Below, piece by piece: positions 19,049 through 27,540 of a stretch of 64,000 bases of DNA (its first letter is position 1; every line of letters begins with the position of its first letter). The translations under genes and the position numbers were made by a program. The notes below the pieces were generated by a model. That model worked only from the letters and a program-made list of their open reading frames with translations, was not told the DNA's origin and made no database searches. The DNA lies in NCBI RefSeq assembly GCF_963666195.1, contig NZ_OY762653.1, positions 1,612,001 through 1,676,000 on the forward strand. The letters are read 5' to 3'. The DNA is from Trichococcus shcherbakoviae. GTDB taxonomy: Bacteria; Bacillota; Bacilli; Lactobacillales; Aerococcaceae.

Positions 19049-20416
19049 TTAACTAATTTCCGGCATATAGCTCATCGAAGAAAATTTATTGAATTCCTTT
19101 TTGAACAGGAGCTTTACGGTTCCCCGCGCCCCACTCCGGTTTTTTTCGATGATGACTTCTACGACATTGTTCTCCTGCTCATCCCGTTCCGATTCTTCGC
19201 CGCCTTCACGTTCGTAATAATCATCGCGGTACAGGAAAGCAACGATATCGGCATCCTGCTCGATCGATCCCGATTCACGGATATCGCTCAATACCGGACG
19301 CTTGTCTTGCCTTTGCTCCACGCCACGGGACAATTGGGAAAGGGCGATTACCGGTACTTTCAGTTCCTTCGCCAACTTTTTCAATTGACGCGAAATGTCG
19401 GAAACTTCCTGTTGGCGACTTTCGCGGTTATTCCCTTCGATCAGCTGCAGATAATCGATCACGATGAGGCCCAGTTTTCCCTGTTCCTGCAGCAAACGAC
19501 GGCTTTTTGCCCTGATTTCCGCAATCCGGATCCCCGGCGTATCATCTATGAAGATTTTTGACTGGCCCAGCGTCCCCATCGCCATGATCAGGTTGGACCA
19601 CTCATCCTCAGAAAGCTGTCCTGTCCTCAGGTGGCCGGCATCGATGTTCCCTTCCGCACACAGCATCCGGTTGACCAATGACTCCGCCCCCATCTCCAAG
19701 CTGAAGATAGCGACTACCTGATCCGCCTTGGTTGCGACATTCTGCGCGATGTTCAGCGCAAAAGCGGTCTTACCTACGGCCGGACGCGCCGCCAGGATGA
19801 TCAGCTCTTCTTTTTGGAGGCCCGCCGTCATTTTGTCCAAAGCGATATAGCCTGTCGGCACCCCAGTGACGTCATCGCTTCGTTGAGCCAATGATTCGAT
19901 ATTCTGCAGCGATGCCGAAACGACATCCGATATGCGGATGAACCCGGATCGGTTTCTCCGTTCGGATACCTGAAGGATGTTCTGTTCGGCGCTGTCCAGC
20001 ATGACAGCAAGCTCATCACCCTCTTCATAGCCTTTGCGGACGATTTCTGTAGCTGATCGGATCAGATTGCGCAAGATCGATTTCTCTTCCACTATCTTGG
20101 CGTAATATTCCACGTTGGCTGAAGTGGGTACCGCGACCGCCAATTCGGCTAAGTACTCCATGCCGCCAGCATTTTCAAGCTGATTCTTCGTATCCAACTC
20201 ATTCGAGATAGTGACGACGTCTATCGCTTCATTCCGATTGTTCAATTGCAAAATCGCATCAAAAATAATCTGATGATTTTTTCTGTAAAAATCAGATGAT
20301 TCAAGGTATTCTAAAACATTCACAACCGTTTCGGGATCCAAAAAAATGGAACCCAGAACGGATTGCTCTGCTTCTATACTATGAGGGGGTATGCGATCTT
20401 GAAGTGTATCTTCCAT
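19049..20416 (-). CDS. dnaB: Replicative DNA helicase
   Basis: Hexameric 5'-3' helicase of the replication fork. 455 residues: N-terminal helical domain (about 1-105, PPHSIEAEQSVLGSI), linker, and a RecA-like C-terminal domain with Walker A ARPAVGKTAFAL, FSLEMGAESL, Walker B LIVIDYLQL and SQLSRGVEQR. Ends normally. Downstream of rplI and gdpP on the leading strand. Confidence 0.97.
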   Translation of the reverse strand: MEDTLQDRIPPHSIEAEQSVLGSIFLDPETVVNVLEYLESSDFYRKNHQIIFDAILQLNNRNEAIDVVTISNELDTKNQLENAGGMEYLAELAVAVPTSANVEYYAKIVEEKSILRNLIRSATEIVRKGYEEGDELAVMLDSAEQNILQVSERRNRSGFIRISDVVSASLQNIESLAQRSDDVTGVPTGYIALDKMTAGLQKEELIILAARPAVGKTAFALNIAQNVATKADQVVAIFSLEMGAESLVNRMLCAEGNIDAGHLRTGQLSEDEWSNLIMAMGTLGQSKIFIDDTPGIRIAEIRAKSRRLLQEQGKLGLIVIDYLQLIEGNNRESRQQEVSDISRQLKKLAKELKVPVIALSQLSRGVEQRQDKRPVLSDIRESGSIEQDADIVAFLYRDDYYEREGGEESERDEQENNVVEVIIEKNRSGARGTVKLLFKKEFNKFSSMSYMPEIS

Positions 20417-20448
20417 TTTATATTTTCACCCTTTAGGTTTTTTCATTC

Positions 20449-20482
20449 GGACGAGGCAATCATTCCTGGCTACCTCGTCTTT
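20449..20482. other. Hairpin in the rplI-dnaB spacer
   Basis: GACGAGG (20449-20455) pairs with CCTCGTC (20472-20478), followed on the plus strand by TTTTGCTTCC. It lies in the 5' leader of dnaB on the minus strand. The remaining bases of this 280-base spacer (20483-20642) hold no recognisable gene. Confidence 0.4.
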
Positions 20483-20642
20483 TGCTTCCTTATTGTATCC
20501 TAAATCAGCCATATTTACAATTCAGAAAAACGAACTCTTGTTCCCATTTGTAAAAAATTCTGTTGGGTCAGTCCGCCTTAAAAAGGCCGTCAGATTAATT
20601 TTCTTCTATATTATAGGAGTTGCCTCAGTGATCCTCATAAGC

Positions 20643-20682
20643 AAACGAAAAGACAGAGATTGGTATCCCTGTCTTTCGTTTG
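20643..20682 (-). terminator. Terminator of the gdpP-rplI unit
   Basis: AAACGAAAGACAGGGAT pairs with ATCTCTGTCTTTTCGTTT just after the rplI stop on the minus strand. Confidence 0.8.
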
Positions 20683-20696
20683 TGTTTGGAAAATTA

Positions 20697-21146
20697 TTAC
20701 CCTTCCGTCACTTGTACAGTCAACATCGCTGTCACTTCCGGATGAATTTTTACGGGCATTTTTGTGAAACCCAATGCGCGGATAGGATTTTCTAATTCAA
20801 TTTTTCGTTTATCCAATTTAACATTATGTTGCTTTTGCAACGCTTCAGCAACCTGTTTCGTTGTTATGGAACCGAACAATCGACCATCTTCGCCAATTTT
20901 TGCGGACAATTTGATGATTGATTCATCATTCTCCAGCAGTGCTTTTAATTCTTGGGCTGCTGCTAACTCCTCTGCCTGCTTCTTCTCTTCAGCCTTCTTT
21001 TGGCCTTTCAATGCGGAAATAGTGGCGGCATTCGCTTCTTCAGCCTTGCGGTTTTTGATCAGGAAATTAGCGTAGCCATCCGCAACATCTTTGACTTCCC
21101 CTTTTTTACCTTTACCTTTAACGTCCTCTAAAAAAACAACTTTCAT
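20697..21146 (-). CDS. rplI: 50S ribosomal protein L9
   Basis: 149 residues. The N-terminal rRNA-binding domain ([29 protein letters not shown]) is joined by a long charged helix (about 40-75, Glu/Ala/Lys-rich) to the C-terminal domain. Starts 3 bases after the gdpP stop, with its ribosome site GGAAGGGG inside gdpP, so the two genes are co-transcribed. Confidence 0.97.
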   Translation of the reverse strand: MKVVFLEDVKGKGKKGEVKDVADGYANFLIKNRKAEEANAATISALKGQKKAEEKKQAEELAAAQELKALLENDESIIKLSAKIGEDGRLFGSITTKQVAEALQKQHNVKLDKRKIELENPIRALGFTKMPVKIHPEVTAMLTVQVTEG

Positions 21147-21149
21147 TTA

Positions 21150-23168
21150 TTATTCCCCTTCCTTGATTTTTTCTGGATTTATGACTGCTTTCAGTTTCTC
21201 AACGACTTCATGGACTGTCGTATTCTCAATCTGAGTGGCTGCATTGGATAAATGTCCGCCGCCACCTAATTTTTCCATGACTGTCTGCACATTGTATTGA
21301 CCCAGACTTCTGGCGCTGATTCCGACTCTGCCGTCTTGGCGTTTTGTGACGACAAATGAAGCATCTACCGCTTCCATCGACAACATCGTGTCGGCTGTTT
21401 GAGCAGCTACGACTGTGTCATAGATTTTTTCATCTTCCCCATGGACGATCGCCAGGTTACCATTCACAAATTCCATTGTCTGCAACAAATGGCTTCGCAA
21501 CAGATAAGTATCCAAGTCCTCTTTCAGTGATTTCTGGATCAGTACGGTATCGGCTCCATTAGATTGCAGATAACTGGCAGCATCAAAAGTCCTTGATCCG
21601 GTTCTCAAACTGAAGTTGCGGGTATCGACGATAATCCCCGCCAACATAGCAGTTGCTTCTATCTTATTGATAGCATCCATCTCATTGGATTGATATTCGA
21701 ACAATTCAGCGATCAATTCCGATGTGGAGGACGCATAAGGTTCCATATAAACCAAAACAGAATCTTTCGGAAATTCTTGTCCGCGTCTGTGATGATCCAA
21801 AACAACTATTTTTTTGGACAGATTCAACAGCCCAGGTGCCGGTGTCATGGATGGGCGATGGACATCAACCATCACGATCAGCGTCTGTGGCGTCACCAAT
21901 GCCATTGCTTGTTCAGGCGAAATGATCCGCTTCGCAATCAAAGGATCTTTGTCTATCTCCTGCATGATCCGGTTCACATCATTGGAAAATTGTTGCGGAT
22001 CCAATACTATCCAGGCTTCCCGATTGTTCATCTGAGAAATGCGGCGGATTCCTAAACAGGAACCGATAACGTCCATATCCGGATAACTATGACCCATGAT
22101 GATAACTTTATCGGCATGGATAATAAGCTCTTCCAAAGCTTGGCTGATCATTCTCGCACGGATACGGGTCCGTTTTTCCATTGGGTTAGTTTTACCACCA
22201 TAGAAACGGGCATCTTCATTTTCGGCCCGCACAACAACCTGATCGCCACCTCTTGCCAAGGCTAAATCAATATTCGACTGCGCCATTTTAGCGACTTCTT
22301 TAAAATTGGTTTGCTCAAAAGTTTTCTCATATGAGAAACCCATGCTCAATGTCAACGGAAAATTTTGCTTGTAGGTTCTTTCCCTTATTTGATTTATGAT
22401 ATCAAAATTGTTTTCTTCGATTTTCTTTAATGCACGCATATTGGTCAATGCTATAAAGCGGTCATCATCTACTCGTTTCAGAAAGACATTATTCATGTTT
22501 GCCCAATTTGTGAGTTGATTCGTCAGATAGTTGTTTACATTCGATCGCTTACGATCGTTCATGGATTGAACAGCCTCATCATAATTGTCGACAATGATAT
22601 TCCCAAAAACAAATTTTTCGTCTTTGTACTTCTCTTCAATTTTGGCATATTCTGTTATATCCATCAAATAAATGACGCCAATATCCTCTTGAATGATCAT
22701 ATCAAAATAATGATCTCCCCATTTCACACGGCGTATCACATAATCCTGCGATTCTTTAAAAAGCTGATATAATTCTTCATCAACCACTTTCAGCTTTCTG
22801 CCCAGTGTATCTTTCTTGCCAAAATACTTTATTAAATATGGGTTCATCCATTGGATTTCTTCTTGCTTATTATATAGAAGTATCCCAATAGGCATTTTAA
22901 TTAAAGCCTCTTGTTCACCTTTTTTGATTCGATAAGATAAGTCAGATATGTATTGATTTGTCTCATCAATCAAATACTCCGAAGAATAACTGATGAACCC
23001 AACAATTCCAACGCATAAGAGCGTAATTCCAATACCGATTTTCCAGTCTGCAATGAAAGTCAAAACAACAATCACCAGCAATAAGAACACGATAATCAGG
23101 AAAGGAACCTTAATCTTGTCAGCCTTTATGAAGTGAGGAAGATTCTTTAACTTTTCCTTTATTTTCAT
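21150..23168 (-). CDS. gdpP: Cyclic-di-AMP phosphodiesterase GdpP
   Basis: Membrane enzyme that degrades c-di-AMP. About 672 residues from the ATG at 23168 (AAAGGAG five bases upstream); the frame extends to 23216 without a ribosome site. Two membrane helices at about 20-70 (VPFLIIVFLLLVIVVLTF and a second), a PAS domain, a degenerate GGDEF domain, then DHH/DHHA1: MGHSYPDMDVIGS, MVDVHRPSM, VVLDHHRRG and the C-terminal GGGGHLSNAATQ. Conserved neighbour of rplI and dnaB in Firmicutes. Confidence 0.95.
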   Translation of the reverse strand: MKIKEKLKNLPHFIKADKIKVPFLIIVFLLLVIVVLTFIADWKIGIGITLLCVGIVGFISYSSEYLIDETNQYISDLSYRIKKGEQEALIKMPIGILLYNKQEEIQWMNPYLIKYFGKKDTLGRKLKVVDEELYQLFKESQDYVIRRVKWGDHYFDMIIQEDIGVIYLMDITEYAKIEEKYKDEKFVFGNIIVDNYDEAVQSMNDRKRSNVNNYLTNQLTNWANMNNVFLKRVDDDRFIALTNMRALKKIEENNFDIINQIRERTYKQNFPLTLSMGFSYEKTFEQTNFKEVAKMAQSNIDLALARGGDQVVVRAENEDARFYGGKTNPMEKRTRIRARMISQALEELIIHADKVIIMGHSYPDMDVIGSCLGIRRISQMNNREAWIVLDPQQFSNDVNRIMQEIDKDPLIAKRIISPEQAMALVTPQTLIVMVDVHRPSMTPAPGLLNLSKKIVVLDHHRRGQEFPKDSVLVYMEPYASSTSELIAELFEYQSNEMDAINKIEATAMLAGIIVDTRNFSLRTGSRTFDAASYLQSNGADTVLIQKSLKEDLDTYLLRSHLLQTMEFVNGNLAIVHGEDEKIYDTVVAAQTADTMLSMEAVDASFVVTKRQDGRVGISARSLGQYNVQTVMEKLGGGGHLSNAATQIENTTVHEVVEKLKAVINPEKIKEGE

Positions 23169-23283
23169 GATAGCTCCTTTACTGAACCTACATTTTGCAC
23201 TCGTACATTTTAACATATTCAGATAATAATAGCTATAATGCCCTTTCTGACGGGATTAGTTGACATCTCAACGTCAAATTGAA

Positions 23284-23299
23284 TGTTTCACGTGAAACA
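23284..23299. other. parS site (perfect 16-bp palindrome)
   Basis: TGTTTCACGTGAAACA, matching the Firmicutes ParB/Spo0J centromere consensus. Lies 115 bases upstream of gdpP at the edge of the non-coding block. Confidence 0.92.
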
Positions 23300-23655
23300 T
23301 TTCCCCTGAATAAAGTTCGTATTCCGGATAGCGGACTTTCTGAGCATACCCCGGTCATCGTAATGTTTTCGGCGTTTAAACGTATAATTTCCTCAAAATA
23401 AATATGTGCTCTAGAATGGGTGGTGCAAACGTTCCCGCCTATCCAGTCTTCATACACCATCTGGCAAATTGAACTAAAGTGCTGCATTTTTTCTGGATAT
23501 TTTTTCAAAGCATACCTGCATTTAGATGTGTACTTATCCGCAAACGGATTTAGGTACCGTGAAAATTAATCTCTCAAAATAGTAACCATTCCTGATCTAA
23601 ATGTAATTATTATTATAGTTTTCACTTAGTTGCAATTGCCTCTACCATCTTTAAT

Positions 23656-23671
23656 AGTTCCACGTGGAACA
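23656..23671. other. parS site
   Basis: AGTTCCACGTGGAACA: the parS core TTCCACGTGGAAC with one outer mismatch from the symmetric 16-mer. Confidence 0.8.
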
Positions 23672-23731
23672 TTTATTGATTACCCCTTCTATTTTTAAAA
23701 CTCCTGTGTATATTCCATTTTTCTTAATCTA

Positions 23732-23747
23732 TGTTCCACGTGGAACT
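23732..23747. other. parS site
   Basis: TGTTCCACGTGGAACT, one outer mismatch. Only 60 bases from the previous site, so ParB could nucleate on both. Confidence 0.82.
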
Positions 23748-23948
23748 TTTTTGTTCGATTATGCTGTCTTTTCGATTTGATCCCTTCTCTTACTATTTTT
23801 TCAGCTTAACCTCGCTTTCTTTCAATCTATTATTCCAACAACCCTTTTTACGAAAAATGATTTTTCTAATGACTTCTATTACTATTTCACTAATTATTTG
23901 AATAATCTAGCTATACGATGTTCTTCTATTTTTTCATAAAATCTGCAG

Positions 23949-23976
23949 AATCAATTTTCTTGCTTGAAAATTGATT
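23949..23976. repeat. 11-bp inverted repeat in the origin-like block
   Basis: AATCAATTTTC (23949-23959) and GAAAATTGATT (23966-23976) with a 6-base loop. Perfect arms, AT-rich; could extrude as a hairpin or bind a dimeric protein. Confidence 0.6.
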
Positions 23977-24639
23977 TTCATCCTGTCTATTTTTTTCAGT
24001 TTTCGCATTTTTTAGCAGCACATTTTTTTGTGGATAACTCGAACTATCCCCACCCTTTGCAGTTATGCACATTATTCGACGTTTGCCTGTGTATAACTAA
24101 ATCGAATAGTATGTTCTAACCTTGCTATAATAGGATTTCTGCTATAAAATAACTTTGTTGATAACTTATTAACTTGCTATTATTTATGACAGCTTTGGCG
24201 CTGTCGAATACCTGTGGACATCCTGTGCATAAGTCGGTGTGATTACGCTGATTCTTATATATTCGTCTGAACATTTGTTTGATTAGTGTATTTATGAAAT
24301 AATGTCCTTTATTTTGGATGAATTTTCTATCATTTTAATGAAAATTACCGGATTTTGAAAAAGTCACCCTATATATTCAGCAATTAGTCATTCCTGCCCG
24401 TTTGCAAATTCATAACAGAAGTCCGTTGATCTTGATGAGATCCTTCTGTGGATAAAAGAGCAGGGAATAGTTTTCCACATCTTGTTTTTTAATGTACAGT
24501 CAGTCCTGAAATAATCTTCATATCCTTTTGTGGATAATAGAAAATACAAATATAATCAGCCTGTGTACAACCTACATCACACGCCAGTGAGGTCAACTAC
24601 CTCGATGAAATCCATCCCATCAATATAGTATGCAAAAAA

Positions 24640-24990
24640 AAGCCTATTGCTCTTCCAGCACCTAACTTTAATTTTGATTCATCGCAATTAGCCCAAACAT
24701 TACGGGGATGTAGCTGGTGAAGCGAGACAATTCAACCGACCAAACACCAAAAAACCGTAAAGCCCTAAGTCTAAATTTCCAGGAAAAAATCGTTATGTGA
24801 GCATAACTCACCCAGACACTTGATGGAAACCGCAAAAAAAATGGCGCTTAATTCGAGCGATCATCGCTTCGGCAGGTCCGTTGCAGCAAGGGTGAAGTCA
24901 TCCGCCGTAAATCAATGGGTGGCGGCACAAGCCAGCGACTTTGGCCATGTGTCATTGATGAATAACTTCAGAATATCCATCATTTCAATT
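24640..24990 (-). other. Degenerate element, possibly decayed coding or repeat sequence
   Basis: More GC-rich than its surroundings. On the minus strand one frame reads NDTWPKSLACAATH, stop, FTADDFTLAATDLPKR, stop; further on, another reads FGVWSVELSRFTSYIPVM. The element ends near a poly-T stretch (24636-24644 read in reverse). It looks like decayed or repeat-derived sequence rather than a gene. I do not recognise the family. Confidence 0.35.
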
Positions 24991-25574
24991 CAGCTGCACC
25001 TTAGGAATATACAGCTTAAACGAAAACCTTCAACAGTAAGGATGACCCTATTTGAATAGTGCCAATTTGTTTTCATTTTTTGATGCCATGTATATTTTTT
25101 TCAATCCGGGACCTGATCCTATGCATCTATTAATAATTTCGATAGCTATAAATGTAATATCGGCAACTTTTCACGCACAGACGGATGGGTATCTCATGAT
25201 GCCAAGTCCTTAGTTCATCTGCAATATATTCAATTGAATGAGTCTGATTTCGTGGGGCATCACTATCTGTTTTATAGCCCTTAAGAAAACAGGGGAGGTA
25301 TGTCGCTGATATGTGTTGTTACGTATCGGGTAACTACTACAGTACGGGGGATAGAAGGGGATGTCTTATTGTTTGCTGGATTGAAAACTGTAGCCAATCC
25401 CAAACAATCCAGTTCTGCCTGTTTCAGAAATATATTATTTATGAATGAAGCATACGCATCAGGAGATGGCCTAGATCCGCAGGTGATACTTTTTGGGGAT
25501 TCCCACTTTCAATTTTTGAGAGCAATACCCACTAAGGAAAATATATTGGAGCAATCCAGAAGTTATTCAGCATC

Positions 25575-25622
25575 ACAAACGGCGATACAATGTTCCACGT
25601 GGAACATTGTATCGCCGTTTGT
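25575..25622. repeat. 48-bp perfect palindrome centred on a parS site
   Basis: Two 24-base arms with no mismatch and no spacer: 25575-25598 (ACAAACGGCGATACAA then TGTTCCAC) and its exact reverse complement 25599-25622. The central 16 bases (25591-25606) are TGTTCCACGTGGAACA, a symmetric parS. A T-rich stretch (TTTTTCTTTT) follows on the plus strand, so as RNA it would also look like a terminator. Confidence 0.93.
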
Positions 25623-26119
25623 TTTTCTTTTATTGAAATCAGCGAAATTTGAGCCTCTGACAGCATCTGCATTCTTATTAGAAGTATTTACCCATGACTT
25701 AGGATGGTTCGTTCTCACAGGGATATAATGGCCCGATCAGAGCATTCTAGTGCCTATCCTTATATCTATCGATGGAGAATACCCAGGTAGAGGGAACCAG
25801 CGCTTATGAAAAATACTTTGGAGTATTTCTGTCAGTAAGAAGCGGAGGGTGGGGCGTTTAAATGGAGTGTCCCATGTATTGAGGGATAGTGTTATCGGAA
25901 TGATCCGGCTCACCCTGATAGATAAATATAGTGTCTACTTGGCTGATTTAGTGCTTGGGCGGAGCCTCTCAGAACGATGCATCAAGCAGTTTGCTTTATC
26001 TGACCATACGCTCGTTCGATAGAAGCGGATAGGGCACTTCAAAAAAAATTTGTATCCGGAAGAGGGGGTAGGTGCTAAGATGCAATGCGTGTCCATATCC
26101 AGCAACTGTTTTTGGGTAC

Positions 26120-26150
26120 AAAAAAAGGAGCGCTCCTGGAAGCGACTCCC
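26120..26150 (-). terminator. Terminator of the rpsF-ssb-rpsR operon
   Basis: GGGAGTCGCT / AGCGCTCC stem with one bulge, then seven T residues on the minus strand, just after the rpsR stop. Confidence 0.85.
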
Positions 26151-26156
26151 TTAATA

Positions 26157-26399
26157 TTATTCTGCTAATGTAAATGGCATAAGAGCCATGATACGAGAAC
26201 GTTTGATAGATACAGTCAAAGTTCTTTGATGTTTAGCGCATGTACCTGTTACACGACGAGGTAAAATTTTACCTTTTTCAGATATATAACGTTTCAATAA
26301 ATCAGTCTCTTTGTAATCTACATGATCAATGTGGTTAGCACAGAAATAACAAACTTTCTTACGTTTGCGTCCGCCTCTGCTGTTACGTTGAAATGCCAT
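26157..26399 (-). CDS. rpsR: 30S ribosomal protein S18
   Basis: 80 residues, basic N-terminus ([20 protein letters not shown]), [25 protein letters not shown] motif. Forms a heterodimer with S6 on the 30S platform; S6 is encoded two genes upstream in the same operon. Only CxxC is seen (CYFC), and a further cysteine in GTCAKHQ. Confidence 0.97.
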   Translation of the reverse strand: MAFQRNSRGGRKRKKVCYFCANHIDHVDYKETDLLKRYISEKGKILPRRVTGTCAKHQRTLTVSIKRSRIMALMPFTLAE

Positions 26400-26442
26400 G
26401 TCAATTCCTCCTTTTCCTAAACTAACCGTTCTGTCCTAAAGA

Positions 26443-26994
26443 CTAGAACGGTAAATCATCATCTGAAATGTCAATTGATTCTCCGTTTGATGAAAACGGA
26501 TCAGCAGTTGAGTTAAAATCAGAAAAACCGTTTTGTTTCGGAGAAGAGTATTGATTATTATACTGTCCTTGGTTTTGGTTAGATTCAAAAGATTTGCTTG
26601 ATCCGAAGTTTGCACTCGGAGCTGCTTGATTTGAAGAAGCTGCGCCAGTCTCTCTCGGTCTTTGTTCGGTAGTTGTTTTCGATTCCAACAATGTGAAATT
26701 ATCTGCAACGACTTCAGTCACGTATACGCGCTGTCCTTGTTGATTATCATAATTCCTTGTTTGGATTCGGCCAGTGATACCGACTAAAGAGCCTTTACGA
26801 GTGAAATTCGCGAAATTCTCTGCAGATTTTCTCCAAATGACACAATTGATGAAGTCAGCTTCTCTTTCTCCTGCTTGGTTAGTAAACTGTCTGTTTACTG
26901 CAAGAGCGAAGGTTCCGACTGCTGTGCCGCTGGATGTATAGCGTAAATCAACATCTTTTGTAAGTCTGCCGACTAAGACAACATTATTAATCAT
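26443..26994 (-). CDS. ssb: Single-stranded DNA-binding protein
   Basis: 183 residues. OB fold in residues 1-105 ([77 protein letters not shown] in two parts), then a Gln/Ser/Asn-rich flexible linker, and the acidic tip DDDLPF that recruits partner proteins. Lies between rpsF and rpsR in the classic operon. Confidence 0.97.
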   Translation of the reverse strand: MINNVVLVGRLTKDVDLRYTSSGTAVGTFALAVNRQFTNQAGEREADFINCVIWRKSAENFANFTRKGSLVGITGRIQTRNYDNQQGQRVYVTEVVADNFTLLESKTTTEQRPRETGAASSNQAAPSANFGSSKSFESNQNQGQYNNQYSSPKQNGFSDFNSTADPFSSNGESIDISDDDLPF

Positions 26995-27014
26995 TCATCT
27001 TACTCCTTTCAAAA

Positions 27015-27030
27015 TGTTTCACGTGGAACA
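27015..27030. other. parS site between rpsF and ssb
   Basis: TGTTTCACGTGGAACA, the asymmetric form of the 16-bp consensus, placed in the 38-base gap between the rpsF stop and the ssb start; it therefore also lies in the operon mRNA just ahead of the ssb ribosome site. Confidence 0.88.
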
Positions 27031-27032
27031 CT

Positions 27033-27326
27033 TTACTTAGTTTCTACTTTAACAACGATGTGGCGAATGATATCGCTATTGATCTTTGCTAGACGGTCGA
27101 ATTCGTCGATTGCTTTAGCATCTGAAGCAGAAATTTTCACGATATGGTAGATACCTTCACGAAAATCTTTGATTTCATAAGCTAAACGGCGTTTCGCCCA
27201 GTCTTTTGATTCAATAACTTCAGCGCCATTATCAGTTAAAATAGAATCGAAACGTGCGATCAATTCTGCTTTAGCTTCTTCTTCGATGTTAGGACGGATA
27301 ATGTAGTTGATTTCGTAATTGCTCAT
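27033..27326 (-). CDS. rpsF: 30S ribosomal protein S6
   Basis: 97 residues, ferredoxin-like fold: [56 protein letters not shown]. First gene of the operon with ssb and rpsR; AAGGAGGTGACAGTCAA precedes the start. The leader (27327-27420) may carry the S6:S18 autoregulatory RNA, but I could not confirm its motif. Confidence 0.97.
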   Translation of the reverse strand: MSNYEINYIIRPNIEEEAKAELIARFDSILTDNGAEVIESKDWAKRRLAYEIKDFREGIYHIVKISASDAKAIDEFDRLAKINSDIIRHIVVKVETK

Positions 27327-27471
27327 TTGACTGTCACCTCCTTGTGGACTTTGGCCCTTACTTTTGTAAGAGCAAGGAGAGTACCTTTTCAGGATTACTC
27401 ACATCTAAAGATTGTACCATATTTCATTTTTTATGGCAAGCCTTTTTTTCAGCCTCATTCAAAGAGGGCGA

Positions 27472-27513
27472 AAAAAACGGAGGAAACTGTCCTGGGACGG
27501 TTTCCTCCGTTTT
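27472..27513 (-). terminator. Terminator of the gyrB-gyrA operon
   Basis: AAAACGGAGGAAAC / GTTTCCTCCGTTTT, a 14-base perfect stem with T run on the minus strand, 28 bases after the gyrA stop. Confidence 0.92.
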
Positions 27514-27540
27514 AGCGGTATTAGCTTTTGTATCGAAGTT

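Larger units (their letters stand above)
23520..24620. other. Origin-like cluster of DnaA boxes in the rpsR-gdpP gap
   Basis: Perfect TTATCCACA boxes (on the minus strand) at 24029-24037, 24447-24455 and 24529-24537. Near matches at 23534 (TTATCCGCA), 24063 (TTATGCACA), 24089 and 24224 (TTATACACA / TTATGCACA reversed), 24156, 24471 (TTTTCCACA) and 24562. The block is AT-rich throughout and free of genes. It may be a second DnaA-binding region, a DnaA reservoir or part of the origin; sequence alone cannot decide. Confidence 0.7.
23169..26119. other. Three-kb non-coding, AT-rich block between gdpP and rpsR
   Basis: No reading frame here has a convincing ribosome site and family match. It holds parS sites (23284, 23656, 23732, 25591), an origin-like cluster of DnaA boxes (23534-24570), an 11-bp hairpin (23949-23976), a degenerate, more GC-rich element (24640-24990), and a 48-bp palindrome (25575-25622). 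From 25060 to 25570 and 25740 to 26119 I see only short, unconvincing frames. Confidence 0.7.

Noticed and set aside
23233-23508. 91-codon minus-strand frame in front of gdpP
   Set aside because: TTG start without ribosome site, no family likeness, and it is crossed by a parS palindrome.
23949-23976. CodY box reading of the AATTTTC/GAAAATT repeat
   Set aside because: The arms are separated by six bases, which is not the CodY spacing; kept only as an inverted repeat.
24820-25059. 79-codon plus-strand frame
   Set aside because: No ribosome site and the sequence reads more like degenerate or repeat DNA on the opposite strand.
25300-25728. 142-codon plus-strand frame
   Set aside because: Its middle is the 48-bp parS palindrome; no domain, no sensible start context.
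25849-26022. 57-codon plus-strand frame starting at GTG
   Set aside because: Protein-like composition, but GGAGG directly abuts the start codon and nothing is recognisable; left uncalled.
27327-27420. S6:S18 autoregulatory leader RNA before rpsF
   Set aside because: Position is right but I could not identify the conserved pairing with confidence.
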